From Monocercomonoides exilis (taxonomy: Eukaryota; Preaxostyla; Oxymonadida; Polymastigidae): 64,000 bases of DNA. A program made the position numbers and the translations under genes. Under the pieces are notes generated by a model, which was given only the letters and a program-made list of their open reading frames with translations, was not told the origin of the DNA and ran no database searches. This document shows, piece by piece, positions 1 through 12,009 of the stretch (its first letter is position 1; every line of letters starts with the position of its first letter). The stretch is taken from contig LSRY02000047.1 in the NCBI GenBank assembly GCA_001643675.2, positions 372,001 to 436,000 of the forward strand, read 5' to 3'.

Positions 1-3000
1 TTGCTTGCAGAAATGCTCACACCAGACTCAATCGTCACACCTTCGAACTTCACCTCCTCTGCTTCTCTCAGCACAAATAACGACAGCACAGACAGATTGA
101 ACAATCGCACCGAACTTAAATGCACTCTTCCTCCAGAACAGCATAAAACGGAAATCTGACTGGCAATTTTTTCATTGGATGAGAGTTGCAATGAAGAGTC
201 AGAAGCAGAAGATACAACACCACTGCACGACGAAACAGAAGCATTGCTAATCGTCAGAAACCCGTCGTCCACAAAGAATATAAAGTACAAAAACGGCAAA
301 AAGTCGCTCTGAATCACAAAGTCAATACGCTCCAGAGCCGAATCGCCGACACACGTCACATACCCAAAATGCGAAGCCCTGTCCATTTCAGAAATAGTCA
401 CTGTTGATCTCTCCTTCTCTGAAGCAACACGAACAGTCCCGATTTCAAACGGAGGACCCATCTCTGCCTTGTCCAGCAGCTTCAGCAGCGGAACACAGCT
501 GACTTCTGCTGGATCAGCTGAGTCACTTGCACAGAAGCAGAACAAAGGAGAGATCGAATACGGTAGAACGGGCAAAAAATCTTCCATCACTTGTTTTATT
601 CTGTCACTCATGAATTCACTCGCTGCGCAGTCAACATGCTTCACAGCCTCCCTCATAGTCGCACACGGAAACTCCGCACTCCCGCAAAATGCTCCATCAA
701 TCCCATCAACATTACATCCCTTGCTTTTAACTGAACCAGCAAACACCGCTGCTGCTGTGTGGAACAGAAAGAGAGGCACCAGATCTTCCAGCTCGTTCGC
801 ATTTTCTGTGCAGCTGCCCCAAAACGCATTGGCCGGGTCAAACGCAGCTGGGGCGAAGGGAAACTGGAACATGAAGCGGCTGAGCTGCCTGCGGAAGGAG
901 TTGCACAAGACAAACACGTTTCTTCCGTACGTCGCTGCGTTCTGCTTAAACTTCACATCGCGAAGGAGCAGACGGACCAGCAGGTCGCCTTCTTCTGCCG
1001 GTTCCACTGTCAGCTGCGGGTTCGGCTCACACAAAAGACAGAGAGCTCCGCCACGTCCGATGAACTTCGGATCGCCGACTGTTTTGTTTGGCGCGGCACA
1101 CGAGTCAAACAGTGTCTCTCCTGCTATTGTCAGCGAGCAACCCTCACGCAGGCCGACGAAGAGGCAGCCACCGTGGGATCCCTTTTTCGTGGTGCAGGCA
1201 GTGAAGTTAGTGTTATTAATGAGCAGGTGCAGCGGCGGGTGGGTGTCGCTGACAGGCGAATGGCGCAGCGGCTCCGTCGCCAGCACGCAGCTGTTGTTTC
1301 CGGCGAACGGCTCGTTTGTGATGTTGGCAAACACACAGGACTCCACAACGAGGTACTTCTGACCGTCAAACACTGCCCCGTTCTCGCACGTGCGTATGAT
1401 GATGACAGGAGCACAGGGACTCAAGTCGCAGAAGCACACGTCCCTCAAATAGCACACCCCTGTCCGAATCATAATCACCCCTTGCACAAAGTCGGTGAAT
1501 GAGCTGGCGGACTCTGTTATCGTCACATGCTCCAGCAGCAGCGAGCCTCCACGGTATGCCTCTTCATTTCCTTTGCTTTTACTTCTGCTGCTGGAAATGG
1601 AATGACGATGGCTTTTGAGTTTGTTAGTTCTTGTTCTTGTTTCAGTTCCAATGCTATTTTCCACACCAACTCCAACAATAACATCATCTTCATTATCTTC
1701 GTCATTAACATCATCATCATAATGAGAAGTATTAGCATAATCACTTATCACTCCATCGTCCTTATCCGACTCAACCAGAAAAATCGGCGCCTCAAACGTC
1801 GAATGGTATGTGTACAGCACCCACTTCACATTCGCCACAAGCAGCGCCCCCGAAGTCACGTGGAAGATGGGCTGCTCAGAATCGTCGTATGAGTCTGAAG
1901 ACAACTCAGTTGTGTCTCTGCCTTCGCCATACATCTCCACACTCAGCTCAAACACCTCAGCTGCTGCCCAGATGTCGTATACACCGCTCGCCAGGCGGAT
2001 TACGCACTTCTGCTCTGTCTCACTTTCTCCTTCGTCTTTCTCTTTCTCTCCTTGCTTCTCAACTTCTCCCTTCACTTCTCCTTCTCCTTCTTTTTCTATT
2101 CCTATTTCTATTCCTATTTCTTTCTCTTTCTCTTTCTCTTTCTCCTTTTCTTTTGCTATCCCAGCTCGAAACTGGTCAATGATCTCGTAGAACTGCGTGC
2201 ACGGCTTATCAGCAGTTCTTCCGCATGAGCTGGCAGGCGCATTGGAAGAGCTTGCCATGAAGAACACGTTTGGCAGGCCATCAGCAGAGCCACTCAGAAG
2301 AGAAGGGAGGAACGAGGTGATGAAATCAGAATGTAGCTGTTTGAAAGAAGGGCATTGGACACACACGAAGTTGCGGAGCATGTCGGAGCTGCAGAAGGAG
2401 AAGAGGAAGGAGGCGGCGGTGGAAGAGTAGGAGGAGGAAGAAGAGGAAGAAGAGGAAGAAGAGGAAGAAGAGGAAAATAATGAAGAAGAAGAGGAAGAAG
2501 AAAGAGGAAGGGGATGCGAAGAAGTTGAATCTGAGTTATATTTAAAGTCATCATTTGTATTCTGAGTAGATAAGTTCACTGAATTGTTTAGCTTGTCATT
2601 CAACTGAAATTCCTTTGCCGGCTGTTCATCAATCACCACACACTCAGATTCATTCTGTGATTTCTTATTTGTCTGCATCGTATGCTTTCTATGTTTCATC
2701 TGCTCTATTTCATTTATTTCAGTCATTTTATTCTTTTCCTTCCTTTCTTTTATTTCTTTCATTTCTTTCATTTCTTTCATTTTCTTAATTTCCTTCATTT
2801 TATTATTTTCTTTCATCTTTTTCATTTCATTCCTTTCATTCCTTTCTGCATCTGCACAAGTTGCACAACAATGGCAGCAGCTGCAGGAAAAATAGTTGTC
2901 GCATTCAATCAGAACACCATACGTGGAACCTCTTTCAGAACAGTTGATAAAGAGCATATAGGAGAAGAGTGAAGGAAGTGAATTGGAGGAAGAGGAGGAA

Positions 3001-4969
3001 GAGGAGGAGGAGGAGGAGGAAGAAGAATGAGAAGATGTTGAACATAAATACGAATCTACATACTTATTTGTGAAATGGTTAGTTAAGGTATGTTTAGAAA
3101 GAGAATAATGAAGTGAAGGAATGGAGTTGTCATAAGAGGGAAATGAGGAAGACAATGAAGAAAAAGAAGAAATAGAAGAAGAAGAAGAAGACAATGATGA
3201 TAATGAAGCAATAGATGAAGCCAAACAAGAGCTGCAAATAAACGAAAAAGCTCCGTTGTGAGATGAATAACAGCCACAGCTCTTGATAATTGCAAGATGG
3301 ATGATTGGCGAAGAATCTGTATGAAAACAATTGAGTTATCCAAAATTTGCAAAGAGGGTTGCAAAAAGAAGAGAAAATGAAAAGAAAAGAAATTTTTTGT
3401 AAAAGAAAAAAAAAAGAATTTTTAATTTTAATGGAAACAAACATAAAAAGAAAGAAAGAAAGAAAGAGAAAGAAAGAAAGAAAAAGAAAGAAAGAAAAGA
3501 AAAGAATTCAAGAAAACCACAAGCACAAAAAAAAATTAAGCGTTTCATATATTCAGTTCATTCACACCATCCATTCTATTGACATAATCAAGCGCCAGCG
3601 CCCCGCCTTTGCCACCAGCAAAGCAATCAGTGCAGCTCAAATCGAATATCAACACCCGAACACAGCTAACCAACCCTTGTTCATCATTTGCCCTGCATTT
3701 CCTTGTTTTGTAGGCTCCTTTTCTCAAATCATTAGAAATTCCCTCAGAATTCCCCTCACTCTCATTCCGACACATATGTTCTTCATTCAACACCCTCTTT
3801 GCAGTTGAGCTGTATTCCCCCCTGATCCACACCCCGCCTCCTTTCCCCGATTCCCCGTGCGCCTCGCACTGAACACACGTCACATGCCTCATAACAGCAA
3901 TGCAGTTTCCCACCACACACACCGCCCCACCGCTCATTGCGCACTCACAGCGGGTGAAGACGCAGCTGTCCAGTGTGAAGGCGACGGGAGGATCTGTCCA
4001 GTCGAACGGGAACGCTGCAAAGATGGCGCCGCCGCAGCAGTTTTCCGTCTCGAACAGGCACGTCTCGCTGTCGTGCAGCCCAATTGCGCAGGAATAGAAG
4101 TCGTCGTTGAAAAATGTGACGTTTGTTTGATAAAACAATTGCTGCTGGGTAATAGTGTTGTCTCCATTTCGTCGGTGAAAATTGGAGCGGGAGCAATGCA
4201 AATAAGAATTGTTTTGTGATAAAAATGTGCAGGTTCTCTTTGAAAGCCCATGAATTATTCCACCTGAAAATATGTCATTACAACTGGAAATCTTATTATT
4301 TGAAAGAGTGGCGGAGATGATCGCAGAGATATCATAATTCTTCTTAAATTGCTGTGCAAATGAAACATTATTTATTTCACAATTTTCAACAACTTCATTA
4401 ACTCCATTTCCAGAAGAAAAAAAAGGTGAAGTAAAACATGCAGACGAAATAAATGAAGATGTTAAAGAAGCCGAACCAACGCAAATTGATTGAGAACAAA
4501 AATAAACAAGAGGCCTAGAAACGAAAATAGTTGTACTTACAGAAATGTTCTTTAAAAAAAGAGAACCATTTAAAGAAAATATAGCGGTTTTTAAACTGGT
4601 CACAATATTGATTTTTGATGAAATAAAATGAAATGCTGAACTACATGAAGTATATATAGAATGTTCACATGACGCTGGAGTGAAAAGGATTTGAGAAAGA
4701 TAGCAAGAAGAATTTTTTAAAGAAAATACACATGACACATTTGAAGTTAGTGAAGTTTGCTGAAAACATGATCTATCATAAATCTTCGGAGCAATTATAG
4801 TTGTTTTAGAATTTAAATCAACAGATGAAAATTTCGAAGAATAGTTTTGATAAGTGTTAAAATTGTTGGAAAAATTATCTTCAATGGATGTGTTTGAAAA
4901 TAAAGCAAATGCCTCGGAAAACAATGCAAAATAAATGGAATTAGCAACTAGATAGAAAAATATATCCAT
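1..4969 (-). CDS. Beta-helix surface protein, 5' part; 3' end lies outside the window
   Basis: Two exons can be joined: 4969-3568 and 3316-<1. Exon 1 opens with a hydrophobic signal peptide (MDIFFYLVANSIYFALFSEA) and ends after a GGKGGALALD stretch. The donor GTGTGA at 3567 and acceptor ACAG at 3318 keep the frame (codon G|AT). After the join I find no stop in this frame from 3316 to base 1, over 1,100 codons. The ectodomain is built of short strands with NCS/FxxC and GGA/GGG turns, the pattern of right-handed parallel beta-helix (Pmp-like) surface proteins. Module-start motifs of the form CG-x(5-6)-PC appear near residue 830 (CGRTADKPC) and near residue 1345 (CGSAEFPC). A charged KEMKE/KMKE stretch (about 2690-2850), Ser runs and a KEKEKE stretch (about 2090-2160) interrupt the helix. 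The same architecture occurs in the complete gene at 19220-27310, so a TM segment and cytosolic tail are expected beyond the edge. The function is unknown; a cell-surface role is inferred. Confidence 0.8.
3447..3505. repeat. AAAG/CTTT simple repeat inside an intron
   Basis: An almost pure AAAG tract on the + strand. In the sense of the minus-strand surface-protein gene it is a long CTTT polypyrimidine run inside the inferred 251-nt intron (3317-3567), upstream of the acceptor at 3318. Confidence 0.8.
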
Positions 4970-5176
4970 AGTTTCATCGTATTCAAATGTTTTCTCTTAA
5001 AAGTTGTGAAAGATCAATTACCCTTAACCATTTGATAATATTTCTTTTTTTTTTTCAATTTTGAACTTAACTTAATTTACAAAAACTCTTTGTACAAAAA
5101 AGAATTTGAAAAATTACTAATCCAGCAAAGTTTGAAGGAAGTGAAATTGTTATAAAATTGTCTAAAAAAAATGTGT

Positions 5177-6012
5177 TTATGCTTCGACTTCTTCCTCCTC
5201 GTCTTCTGGAGATTCAATCTTATAGTAGCTCATCTTATATCCTTTTCTTCCGTTCGCAATGATACGAACCCAATCGCGAAGAGTTTGCTTCTTGAGGAAG
5301 CGACGTGTTAGATATTTCAAATATCTTTTTGTGAATGGTGGACGTGAAAGAACATAAACTCTATTTCTCTTCACGAGAGTTCTGACTTTCTTTCCGAAGT
5401 TGTGAGTTTTTCCGTGAACTTTGATGTGTTCTTTAAGATATTTTTCCTAATAAGCAAAAAATTGTTTGAAATGATTTTCATGAAATACAAAAGAAAAATA
5501 TTCAATAAGCAAATATAATACAATTTAAAACAACAAACCAGCTCTCTTGCTTTCAAAATGTGATCTTTTGCTTGTTGATGGCAGTCAATCACAAATCTAA
5601 CATATCTCCTCCGTCTCAGCATCTTCAATCTCTTGGCATGGAAATCGTTCTTGTTCAAAGGTCTGCCGTTCTTTCTTCTGATGACTTTTTTAACTTTCTT
5701 AACAACTTTCTCTTCTTTCTTTCCTTTCTTATCTTGAACTTTCTTTGTTGCTTTCTTTGTATCTTTAACTGCTGGCTTTGCATCTTTCTTCTCTGGCTGT
5801 TTCGCTGGTGCAGCAACTTTTTTCTCTGCTTTTGGTGCTGGTTTTGCTGCAGCGACTGCCTTTGGTTTTTGTTCGACCTTTGGCTTATTTTCTTCACTTT
5901 TCTTTGTTGGTGTAACTTTCTTTGCTGCAGGCTTCTCTGAAACTTTCTTTGTAGTTTCAACTTTCTTTGCTGGTTGTTTGGTCTGGGTAGCTTTCTTTGT
6001 TCCCTTGTTCAT
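5177..6012 (-). CDS. RPL22: 60S ribosomal protein L22 (eL22) with Lys/Ala-rich N-terminal extension
   Basis: Two exons, 6012-5539 and 5446-5177, give 247 residues. The 92-nt intron has donor GTTTGT and acceptor TTAG and splits the codons for EL|EKYLKEHIKVHGK. The C-terminal half is clearly eL22: FVIDCHQQAKDHI, then PFTKRYLKYLTRRFLKK, LRDWVRIIANGRKGY and an acidic tail EDEEEEVEA. The first ~125 residues are a K/A/P-rich basic extension. eL22 is usually about 125-130 residues, so the protein is about twice the usual length; Drosophila RpL22 is also N-terminally extended with a histone-H1-like tail. It binds rRNA in the large subunit. The start is the ATG at 6012, which faces the uridine kinase gene across a 74-bp gap. 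The stop is TAA directly after the acidic tail, which argues that TAA is a true stop in this genome. Confidence 0.96.
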
Positions 6013-6086
6013 CCCGAACGAAAGATCCTTCAGATCTAATTGGCCAAATAGGGATTATATATACCATAATAAACATTTATATTTGA
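6013..6086. promoter_or_regulatory. Shared divergent promoter region
   Basis: Only 74 bp separate the start codons of RPL22 (-) and uridine kinase (+). The stretch holds an AT-rich TATATA-containing segment near 6057-6064. Both 5' UTRs and both core promoters must lie here or overlap the neighbouring gene. No specific factor site can be named. Confidence 0.5.
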
Positions 6087-7252
6087 ATGTCAGAGATCAA
6101 ATCCCCAATTGCCTCGCCTCCAAAGGCTAATTCATTTTCATTGAAAACGGATCGAAAGAGCATGATTTCAGAAAATATTGAAGATGCATTGGACGAATAC
6201 TCAGAAGAGCCTGTTTTCATTGCAGTCGCTGGTGGAACTGCAAGTGGAAAAACTACAATTTGCCAAAGCGTTATTTCTTATTTAAAAAATCATCAGATTG
6301 TTAGCCCAACTCAACGCGTATGCTTACTTTCCCAAGATTCATTTTATCGTAACCTCACTCCGGAAGAATCAGAAAGGGCATTACGTCAAGATTTTAATTT
6401 TGATTCTCCTGGTTTGTCAAGTTGTTGGACATGAATTATCTGAACGATATTCAATCATACATTTTTTTATCGTTAAGATGCATTTGATTTCAGACTCATG
6501 CATCAGATAATTCTTGATATAAAGGCTCGAAAACCAGTGAAGATTCCAGTCGTATGAAACATTATTGATTTGCTTTAATATTATATTGTTGACTAAAGTA
6601 TGATTTTTCGACCAATAGTAGAAAAACTGATGAATTTATTTTAATTGAAAAAGCCGATGTTATTATTCTTGAAGGAATTTTGGTTTTATATGATGAAGAA
6701 ATACTTCCTTTGATGTCCATGAAGCTATTTGTTGACTGTGATTCGGACATACGTTTAGCAAGAAGAAGTACATCATTTCTTTAAGTCTTTTCACACAATT
6801 TTTAAATTTCAATTATATTTCAAGTACGTAGGGATATTAAAGAAAGAGGAAGATCTGTCGAAAGTGTTTTGACGCAATATTTGAAATTTGTGAAGGTTTT
6901 AAAAATGAATTCTTTAAAATTTTTTAAATGTTTTATTTGCCTATGAATCATTATGATAATTCGATCAATTGTTTTATGCATTCACACATTTTTAATGAAT
7001 TTGTAGCCAGCGTATGATGACCTCATTTTGCCAACAAAAAGATGGGCTGATCTAATCATTCAAAATGGGAGCAGCTTTAAAGGTATTTCAATTTTTATTT
7101 AATTAATATTTTTAAATTTTATAATATGATTTATGATCAAAGTTGCTGTGAGATTGATTTGCGCTCAAATACGTCTTGTTCTGCAACAGAGACTTTTACG
7201 CTCAGAATCTCCAGCTCCGGTTCATCGTTCCCCTCCTCTTATGCTTGGATAA
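6087..7252 (+). CDS. UCK: Uridine kinase (uridine-cytidine kinase), six exons
   Basis: Exons 6087-6411, 6478-6551, 6599-6767, 6825-6895, 7007-7082 and 7143-7252 join in frame to 274 residues, close to other eukaryotic UCKs. The five introns are 66, 47, 57, 111 and 60 nt. Donors are GTTTGT, GTATGA, GTACAT, GTTTTA and GTATTT, and acceptors end AAG or TAG. The enzyme phosphorylates uridine and cytidine with ATP in pyrimidine salvage, in the cytosol. Visible motifs are the P-loop AGGTASGKTT (about residues 47-57), SQDSFYR, FNFDSPDAFDF, KIPVYDFSTNSR, the lid-region RRIRRDIKERGR, and VKPAYDDLILPTKRWADLII near the end. Joining the exons restores SPDAFDF and PVYDF across introns, which strongly supports the splice sites. 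The stop is TAA. Metamonads commonly rely on nucleoside salvage, so the gene fits that lifestyle. Confidence 0.95.
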
Positions 7253-9183
7253 TCATTGACTGAACGAAGGAACAAAGAGATGAAAATGTTGTGTTTATTC
7301 ATTTAAATGGTTTGCTTTGAAATAAATAGAAAAAAGAGAAAGTGACGATTTTTGTTTGGAAATTAGAAGGATAATTCAAAAGATGAGGAGGATTACATGC
7401 TATGCCAAAAGAATTACGTAGCTGCTGGTGTATTTATGTTTCTCTAATTTTATTTGGATCAACGAACGATGAAGGCTTTCTGTTCGAATATTTGTGGATG
7501 CAACATATCCATGTTACATAAAGATTGATTTAACAATGTTAATATATCTGAATTTTATAGTCTGACTTTGTATGGGAAATGTTTTTGCAAATGAAGTGAT
7601 TATCTTTTCATTTTTTCTTTTTTTATCTTCTTCTTTTTAAATGTGATGGAGCGGTGGAAATTGGAGAATTTATATAAGGAATGATATTTTTTCGTTCAAT
7701 TTGTTATCCTCCGCACTGACTTTGTAAATTTTATTTATTTATTTATGTGTTTTTATTTATTGGTGGATCTATTTCCCCGCAGTCTTTTGACATTCAATTT
7801 TGTTTTGTCTCACTTTCACATTTTCCAGTTGAACTATAAAAATTTTGTATTTAGTTTTCTTTCTTTCTTTCTTTCTCTTTCTCTCTCTCTTTCCTTCCTT
7901 TCCTTTTTGATTACCTTGAAGTAGTATTTATTGACAATCATTTTAATTATAAAAAAATATTGTATTTTGGATACATTTTTTTAGAAAAACCTTTTCTCTT
8001 ACGTTTTCATATACGTCAATTAGAATGAATAAGAAATACTTTTGTGCATCAACTCTCATTATTTTGTTTGTTATTGAAGTGTCATTTTATTGCAGCAAAT
8101 TCAAAATTCTTCAAAAAACTGGTCACTTCTTTCCAAAGAAGATGATTTTTTGAGTACCAGCTAATCAACAATATCTTTGACAAGAAAAATAACCATTTGA
8201 TAACGAAATGATGAATTTTTTTGTTTTTATTTTCTTTATTTCGATAATCAAAATGCGAAAAGAGCCAGCTGCTTATCATTGAATTCTGAATATGGCTATC
8301 TCATTTCATTTATGCAACACCTTTGAAATGAATGCTTTGTGTAACGCACAAGCAATGACAAAATTATACAGGAATATATGAGAAATGAAATTTTAAGTCC
8401 TCTATTCATTCAAAGACAGCAGAACAAAACAGCAATTTACGAAGCAAAAAATGAAAAAAATTAGCAATGGCACTCAAAACTTATCATAATTAATAATAAC
8501 AATAAAAATAAAACTGAAAAGATATTATTGTTTTCAGATTCACACTCGAATGAGAAAGTTAACATAAATAAAAATTGATAAGAAATGCATATATCCATTA
8601 AACAAAACATCATCAGTTGCGCGTCCACAATCCAACGGATTGAACACAACAGATGAATTATTTAGAACTAAACTCTTCAAAAAACTCTCTTAAACAGAAG
8701 AATCAAACGAATAGCTCGAAAAGATTTATAATAAACAAAAAACCATATATTTTTATTTTATTTAAATAAATGAAAAAACAAGATTTGAAATCTGTCCATA
8801 AAAACCTGAAATTGGGGGGAAAAAAATGCAACAAAACGGATGAAATACAAGTAAAACTTATTCAACATGTACATATCACACAAAAAAAATTTTTTTAACA
8901 AAAATAATAAGCTTTATTCAAATTTATATGAATCACTCAAACAGCTTTTAAAAAGCCGCCAACTATATGTAGATATAAAATAAAACTCAAAAGAAAAAAT
9001 TTTTTTCTATTTTCTGGTTTCTTCCTACTTCGAAATGACTGGCTCTGATTGCAGAGTCGAAAAATTTCCCCGTGTGCTTTGAAGAAGATTATCTTCTCCT
9101 TTTTTTTCTTTAAGAAAAGGCAAATTTATCGTCATATTCGAATCCTGCAGGCAAGTCGATGGTTCTTCAGCTATTTCCACTAA
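7253..9183. other. Intergenic AT-rich DNA, no gene seen
   Basis: This 1.9-kb gap lies between the 3' ends of two convergent genes, uridine kinase and the SLC45-like carrier. It is AT-rich with short homopolymers and a CTTT/CT simple-sequence tract around 7855-7900. Open frames are short and look random. I see no RNA gene or repeat family here. Confidence 0.5.
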
Positions 9184-11300
9184 TTATCCGCTCCTGCCTG
9201 CCTCTAAATTTGCAGACTCATTTTTGGAGCCCTTCGCTTCATTTCCACTTGGTACAGGAATACTCTTGGTTGAACTTTCAAATTCCTCCATGTTCAAATT
9301 TTTCATTCCAATGCTCCATTTTCCTGGTGTTAACGCACTTTTGTTCTTTTTCTTTTTTTGGATGCCATTGATTTCTTGATTACCTGCTCCTTCTCCATTC
9401 TTGTCATTTGGTTCAATCAACCCTTTTCTTTCTGCACTTTCTCCTTCAATTCCTCTCCATTTTTCCTTCTCTTCATCTTTGTAATCGTCGACTTCATCTT
9501 TTATATCTCCAAGCTCACATCTTCCTTGTTTCAAGCTCCCACTTACACTCATTTCAAAAGATTTGCTGCCATCCTTCTCTCTTTGACTTCCATTTTCCCG
9601 CGTCTTCTCTGCTTTAAGCAGCACAAACACTGCAACTGTAGCTATTGCACTGACTCCGCATTCCCCCAGGAAGCACCACTGCAGCGGCCGTCTCCCCCCC
9701 ACTTCTCCACACTCATCCACCGCTTTCTCTGTGAAATACGTCACAACAGCCGACAGCCCCAGGCTCATCATCTGGCCGGCCATGCAAAACAGATTCATTA
9801 CACCTGCAGTCACGCCAGCTTCTTTTTCCTTAACCACTGAAGACACCAGAGCAAAGGGAATTGAGTTGAATGCAGAGAAGCTGATGCCGAGCAGCGAGTA
9901 GGCGATAAAAATGAGGAAGACGAATTGCGTATCCATGTGCGTAGGGAAAAATAGACAGAAAAGTGCGATTGTCGCAATGAGCTGCGAAAGGACGTAAACA
10001 CATCTCGGGCCCAGCAGCGTTTGGAGCTTGGTTGACAAAAGGGAAAAAATGGATGTGATGCCAGACAGTGCTATCATGGCAAACGAGCCCATCATCTGAC
10101 CTGCTGCAAAAGTGTCTGTAATGTTTGACGAAGAAGAGGAAGAAGATGAATAAGACGAATAAGATATGAAAGAACGAAGAGATATGAAATTTGTGGTAGG
10201 CATGACAGAGGGAGAAGAATGAAGTGGGATGCGAAAATACATAATTGAATTTGCCAACTTCAAAAAAGTTTTAAAGGAAACCGAAGAAAATGGGGATGCA
10301 TTGCTAATGGATAGGGAAGCGGAAGGAGTAGGAGAAGAAAGAACAATTGCGTTCGCTCTATTTTCCATTGTCAAATTCCGATCGCATCTTCCTTCTTCGA
10401 TTCCCCGATACACAACATCTGCCACAAACAATGTTGCTGACGAGTTGAACGAGAAATACGCACACCAACTGAGCAAAAATGCGAAGCTTGCGCAAAGAAC
10501 AGGTCCCCCTTTAAACACATTCTTCACTGCTTTTAAAGCCGTAATGAAAGGATTGTCCACTTTCTCATTCAAAATGCGAATATATCGCTTTTCTGGTGCG
10601 AAGATCAGAGTTGGTATTGAGCAAATTAAAATCAGCACCAATCCATAATAATAAGGCTTTAATACGAGTGCAGCAAAGATGTATGAAAGTAAATTACCCA
10701 CTCCGATAAGAAGAGCAATAAAGTTGTTCCCCAATGATTCCTGTCCTTCTCCACACACATCAAAGATAATGGCTCTAGCAGGAAGCATCAACATATTGAT
10801 TGATACATATATTAGAACAAATGCAATAACTGCGATTACAATTGAAATAGAATTATTTGCGAACACTTGTTAAAGTCAAACAAAAGAATAAACGAAGATG
10901 AGTGACAAAAAACATTGAAGAATACAAACCTTCTTCAGTAATGAGAATAAACAGAGCAAACGAAATCGAAACAATAAATAATCCAGCTAAAATAAATGGA
11001 CGCCGCCGTCCCCATTTGAAGTTTGCTTTATCTGAATAAGCTCCAATGAATGGCTGCAGCAATCCACAAATTGGACCCAGAAGCCAAATAACAGAACCTA
11101 ACCAAGTTTCAATGCCAAGTTCTAAATGAAAAATAATGAATGTATTTTAAATATAATTTTAAGAAAAGAACATTTATAATTTCATAACTTGTTATCATTG
11201 GAGAAAATAAAGCAAATGTGAAGCCAAATGATAACTGTACTGAAGCATATGAGCACGATGTTGCAAAAAGACGTAATGGATGAATTTTTATATTTTTCAT
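9184..11300 (-). CDS. MFS carrier of the SLC45 / sucrose-transporter (GPH) type
   Basis: Three exons, 11300-11189, 11121-10930 and 10865-9184, give 661 residues. The introns are 67 nt (donor GTTATG, acceptor TTTAG) and 64 nt (donor GTTTGT, acceptor AACAAG). The joined N-terminus reads SPMITKLGIETWLGSVIW, then GPICGLLQPFIGAYSD and FKWGRRRPFILAG (about residues 53-83). That loop 2-3 signature is typical of plant SUT and animal SLC45 carriers, which move sugars with protons. A second conserved piece, NMLMLPARAIIFD, corresponds to the sucrose-transporter helix 4 region. About 12 hydrophobic segments follow. A Ser-rich spacer (SYSSYSSSSSSSS) sits in the central region, and a charged cytosolic tail of about 120 residues ends the protein. 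The substrate is probably a sugar but cannot be read from sequence. The start is the ATG at 11300, with an upstream AT-rich gap and no obvious further exon. Confidence 0.88.
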
Positions 11301-12009
11301 TGCGCTAGATTGCAGCTTAAAAGAATTAAAAGTCGATTATAGAATGCAATGACTTCCAAATACAAAGTTTCGAAAATAAACCAAATATATATATATATTT
11401 AGCTTTAGTCCTAAAATATGCTTATTCGAAATTTTTGTGCCAATTCAATTAAGCAAGATATTTTATTTATATGATCACATATATAAAAAAATTTTTTTAT
11501 CAATATTTCACTTAAAAAAACTGTTTTTTTAATGTTTGTAATGTATCAATAACACACATATAGGAAGCTCTGAGTGATGTTGAGACAAACATTTTTCACA
11601 TCCAACCACTTTACCACTTTTGTAAAAAAAAAATGAGAACAACTCATTTCATGAAAGAGAATAAAGTTAAAAACCTTATATAATTTGCAATGGAAGTTTA
11701 GAATCCAAACAAACCTTTTTATATTTAAATTTTGATTAATTTCAATGAAAATGAATGAATAAATAAATAAAAAACATAATTCTCAAATTATACTATCTTT
11801 TGTTTGATGTTTCATACAGTTTTCGGAGTTACATTGCTCAACAATGAAAAAATTCCAATCTCAAAACCAACAAAGTTGAACTGAAAAAGAAAACAAAAAT
11901 TGATAACTGAAAACTGAAAACAAAATTTTCTTCAAATAAAAAAAAAACTCTTTGTCTCTTGGAAATTACAAAAAGAAAGAAAATCTCTAATTATTTAAAC
12001 AATATAACA
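11301..12009. other. Intergenic AT-rich DNA, no gene seen
   Basis: About 700 bp between the 5' end of the SLC45-like gene and the 3' end of the next minus-strand gene. It is AT-rich with a short (TA)n at about 11385-11400, and no supported coding frame. It should hold the promoter of the carrier gene. Confidence 0.5.

Noticed and set aside
653-913. Minus-strand 86-residue frame, and the plus-strand frames at 469-1502
   Set aside because: They lie opposite or out of phase with the minus-strand frame that is open from 3316 to 1 and has clear beta-helix features.
3347-3808. Plus-strand Lys-rich frame
   Set aside because: Translation of the AAAG repeat in an intron and antisense of the surface gene.
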